This document shows positions 6,079-7,018 of a DNA stretch of 7,018 nt, one piece after another (positions within the stretch are counted from its first letter, which is position 1; every line of letters begins with the position of its first letter). Source of the stretch: an uncultured Pirellula sp. Lineage in GTDB: Bacteria > Planctomycetota > Planctomycetia > Pirellulales > Pirellulaceae. Both the position numbers and the translations under genes were made by a program. The DNA lies in contig CAILTZ010000606.1 in the NCBI GenBank assembly GCA_903837255.1, positions 1 through 7,018 on the forward strand, given 5' to 3'. The notes under the pieces are model-generated. The model saw only the letters and a list, made by a program, of their open reading frames with translations, was not told the DNA's origin and ran no database searches.

Positions 6079-7018
6079 TCAATACAGGGTCGATTGATAC
6101 CACCAGTTGGACCAGGACCAGCCTGGGGGTGGTAGGAAAGGGATCATCGTGTACCAAGGTTGCTCGTCGAGCGAGCGGGGTTTTGCCGAAGTTTGGGTGG
6201 ATGGGTTGGAGGGCTGTTCACTGGACGGATCGTCCGTAGGCATCGGTACAAAGGGGGCGCTGGGTGGCATTCGTGGGGGAGCACCCAAGTTGGGGGCCAA
6301 GGTGGCTGCCCGGGTAGGGATACGGTTGGGTTTGCCGAAAGTCATCTGGTTGTTGGCTGGGTTGTTGGTTGGGTCAAAGCAAGCCTTGTATTGGTTTTCG
6401 ACCGAGTCGATCCAGGCAGAGGACTCGGCCGTTTGGTTGCCAGGAAGCCACTGCGGGTCGGCGTGTTTGAGTCGATCGCGAGCCAATTGAAAATCTTCTT
6501 TAGCGACGGCGGCCATGCTCAGGTTATGCCAAGCGGCACGGTTCCATGGGTGCACATCGGCGGCTTCTTGCCATTCCCGTTCGGCTTGTTCCCATTGGCC
6601 GAGGCGAGCGTAAGCGTTTCCTTTTCGGACGCGAGCCGAGCCGGGCATGAGCCAGGGCAGATCGAGCGTGGTTTGGGTAGCGGTTGTGGTTGGGACGACC
6701 ATTTCCCAGGATCGTCGGGCGCTGGCTGCGATGACTTGGAGTTCCGGGGAGGATTCGTAAGCAAGATCGGGGAAGTCTTCGACGGCGCGTTTGCTATCCA
6801 TATCGATCGTATGTTGTCCGATACGGCTACCTGTTTGTGCATCGAAGAGCGTCCATCGAACGCTCATGGATTCGGGGGGTGGTTTTCTTTTGAGGAAGGA
6901 CAGGAGGGTAGGTTTTTTGGGTAGTTCTTTGGGTTCCAGGTCGTGTTGGAGGATTTCCCCTGAGAGGACGAATTGGGCCCCGGAGCGTTTTGCGGCACCG
7001 AAGGCGGCCATTTCGCTG
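6079..7018 (-). CDS. CsgG/LpoB-like protein with TPR helices and Trp-rich tail (5' end outside window)
   Basis: The reading frame is open to the window edge, so the true start and any signal peptide are missing; the ATG at 7011 is probably internal. Residues are numbered from that Met. Residues 1-105 resemble the peptidoglycan-assembly/CsgG-type fold: a helix leading to RSGAQFVLSGEI (9-20), then a strand pair with VRWTLFDAQTGSRIG (51-65), typical of envelope lipoproteins that sense or assemble surface structures. Residues about 125-190 form two TPR-like helical hairpins, including GNAYARLGQWEQAEREWQEA (131-150) and AWHNLSMAAVAKEDFQLARD (160-179). The last 80 or so residues are Pro/Ser/Thr/Asn-rich and probably extended, ending in an unusual Trp/Tyr-rich tail. 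It is probably an envelope protein making protein contacts. The 176-bp gap to the next gene leaves co-transcription open. Confidence 0.75.
   Translation of the reverse strand, partial: SEMAAFGAAKRSGAQFVLSGEILQHDLEPKELPKKPTLLSFLKRKPPPESMSVRWTLFDAQTGSRIGQHTIDMDSKRAVEDFPDLAYESSPELQVIAASARRSWEMVVPTTTATQTTLDLPWLMPGSARVRKGNAYARLGQWEQAEREWQEAADVHPWNRAAWHNLSMAAVAKEDFQLARDRLKHADPQWLPGNQTAESSAWIDSVENQYKACFDPTNNPANNQMTFGKPNRIPTRAATLAPNLGAPPRMPPSAPFVPMPTDDPSSEQPSNPSTQTSAKPRSLDEQPWYTMIPFLPPPGWSWSNWWYQSTLY

Noticed and set aside
6348..6373. G-rich run on the plus strand that might form a quadruplex
   Set aside because: Mostly GG pairs, and it is explained by Asn/Pro/Thr codons on the coding strand.
6160..6924. 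254-aa plus-strand ORF opposite the CsgG-like/TPR gene
   Set aside because: Its Gly/Val/Trp-rich composition is what antisense of Pro/Thr/Asn-rich codons gives, whereas the minus-strand frame has clear TPR-like and CsgG-like segments.

Overview
The window looks like a chromosomal segment from a planctomycete of the Pirellula/Rhodopirellula type. This is inferred from protein style: conserved proteins of a planctomycete character, large secreted sugar-active proteins, weak or absent Shine-Dalgarno sequences and moderately high GC. No marker gene fixes the taxon. All confident genes lie on the minus strand, so transcription runs from high to low coordinates.

Right-hand block (7018 down to 1966): four minus-strand genes. 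The first, cut by the window edge, encodes a protein with a CsgG/LpoB-like N-terminal fold, TPR-like helices and a Pro-rich, Trp-rich tail. After a gap of about 176 bp comes a 99-aa small protein, a 225-aa exported lipoprotein overlapping it by 4 bp, and, 17 bp further on, a 981-aa secreted glycosidase-like protein. The last three are packed like one operon. Their products are probably exported or envelope-associated, but only the large protein suggests a chemistry (glycoside hydrolysis). It resembles a clan GH-D/GH36-like TIM barrel with a LamG/DUF1080-like beta-sandwich inserted in its N-terminal domain.

Middle (1594-1965): a gap between two minus-strand genes. It holds the only plausible plus-strand ORF (1606-1890, unrecognised, possibly a remnant) and a 4-copy tandem array of a 16-bp unit with A7/T7 tracts (1905-1968). 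The array runs into the stop codon of the glycosidase-like gene.

Left-hand block (1593 down to 63): yacG, encoding a small zinc-binding DNA gyrase inhibitor, then, after a short gap, a conserved multi-pass membrane protein. The final 62 bp (1-62) hold nothing recognisable.

I see no defence system, CRISPR array, tRNA, rRNA or intact mobile element. The most unusual signals are two tandem repeats at opposite ends of the glycosidase-like gene: an 11-unit hexamer encoding its signal-peptide core, and the 16-bp array that supplies its stop codon.
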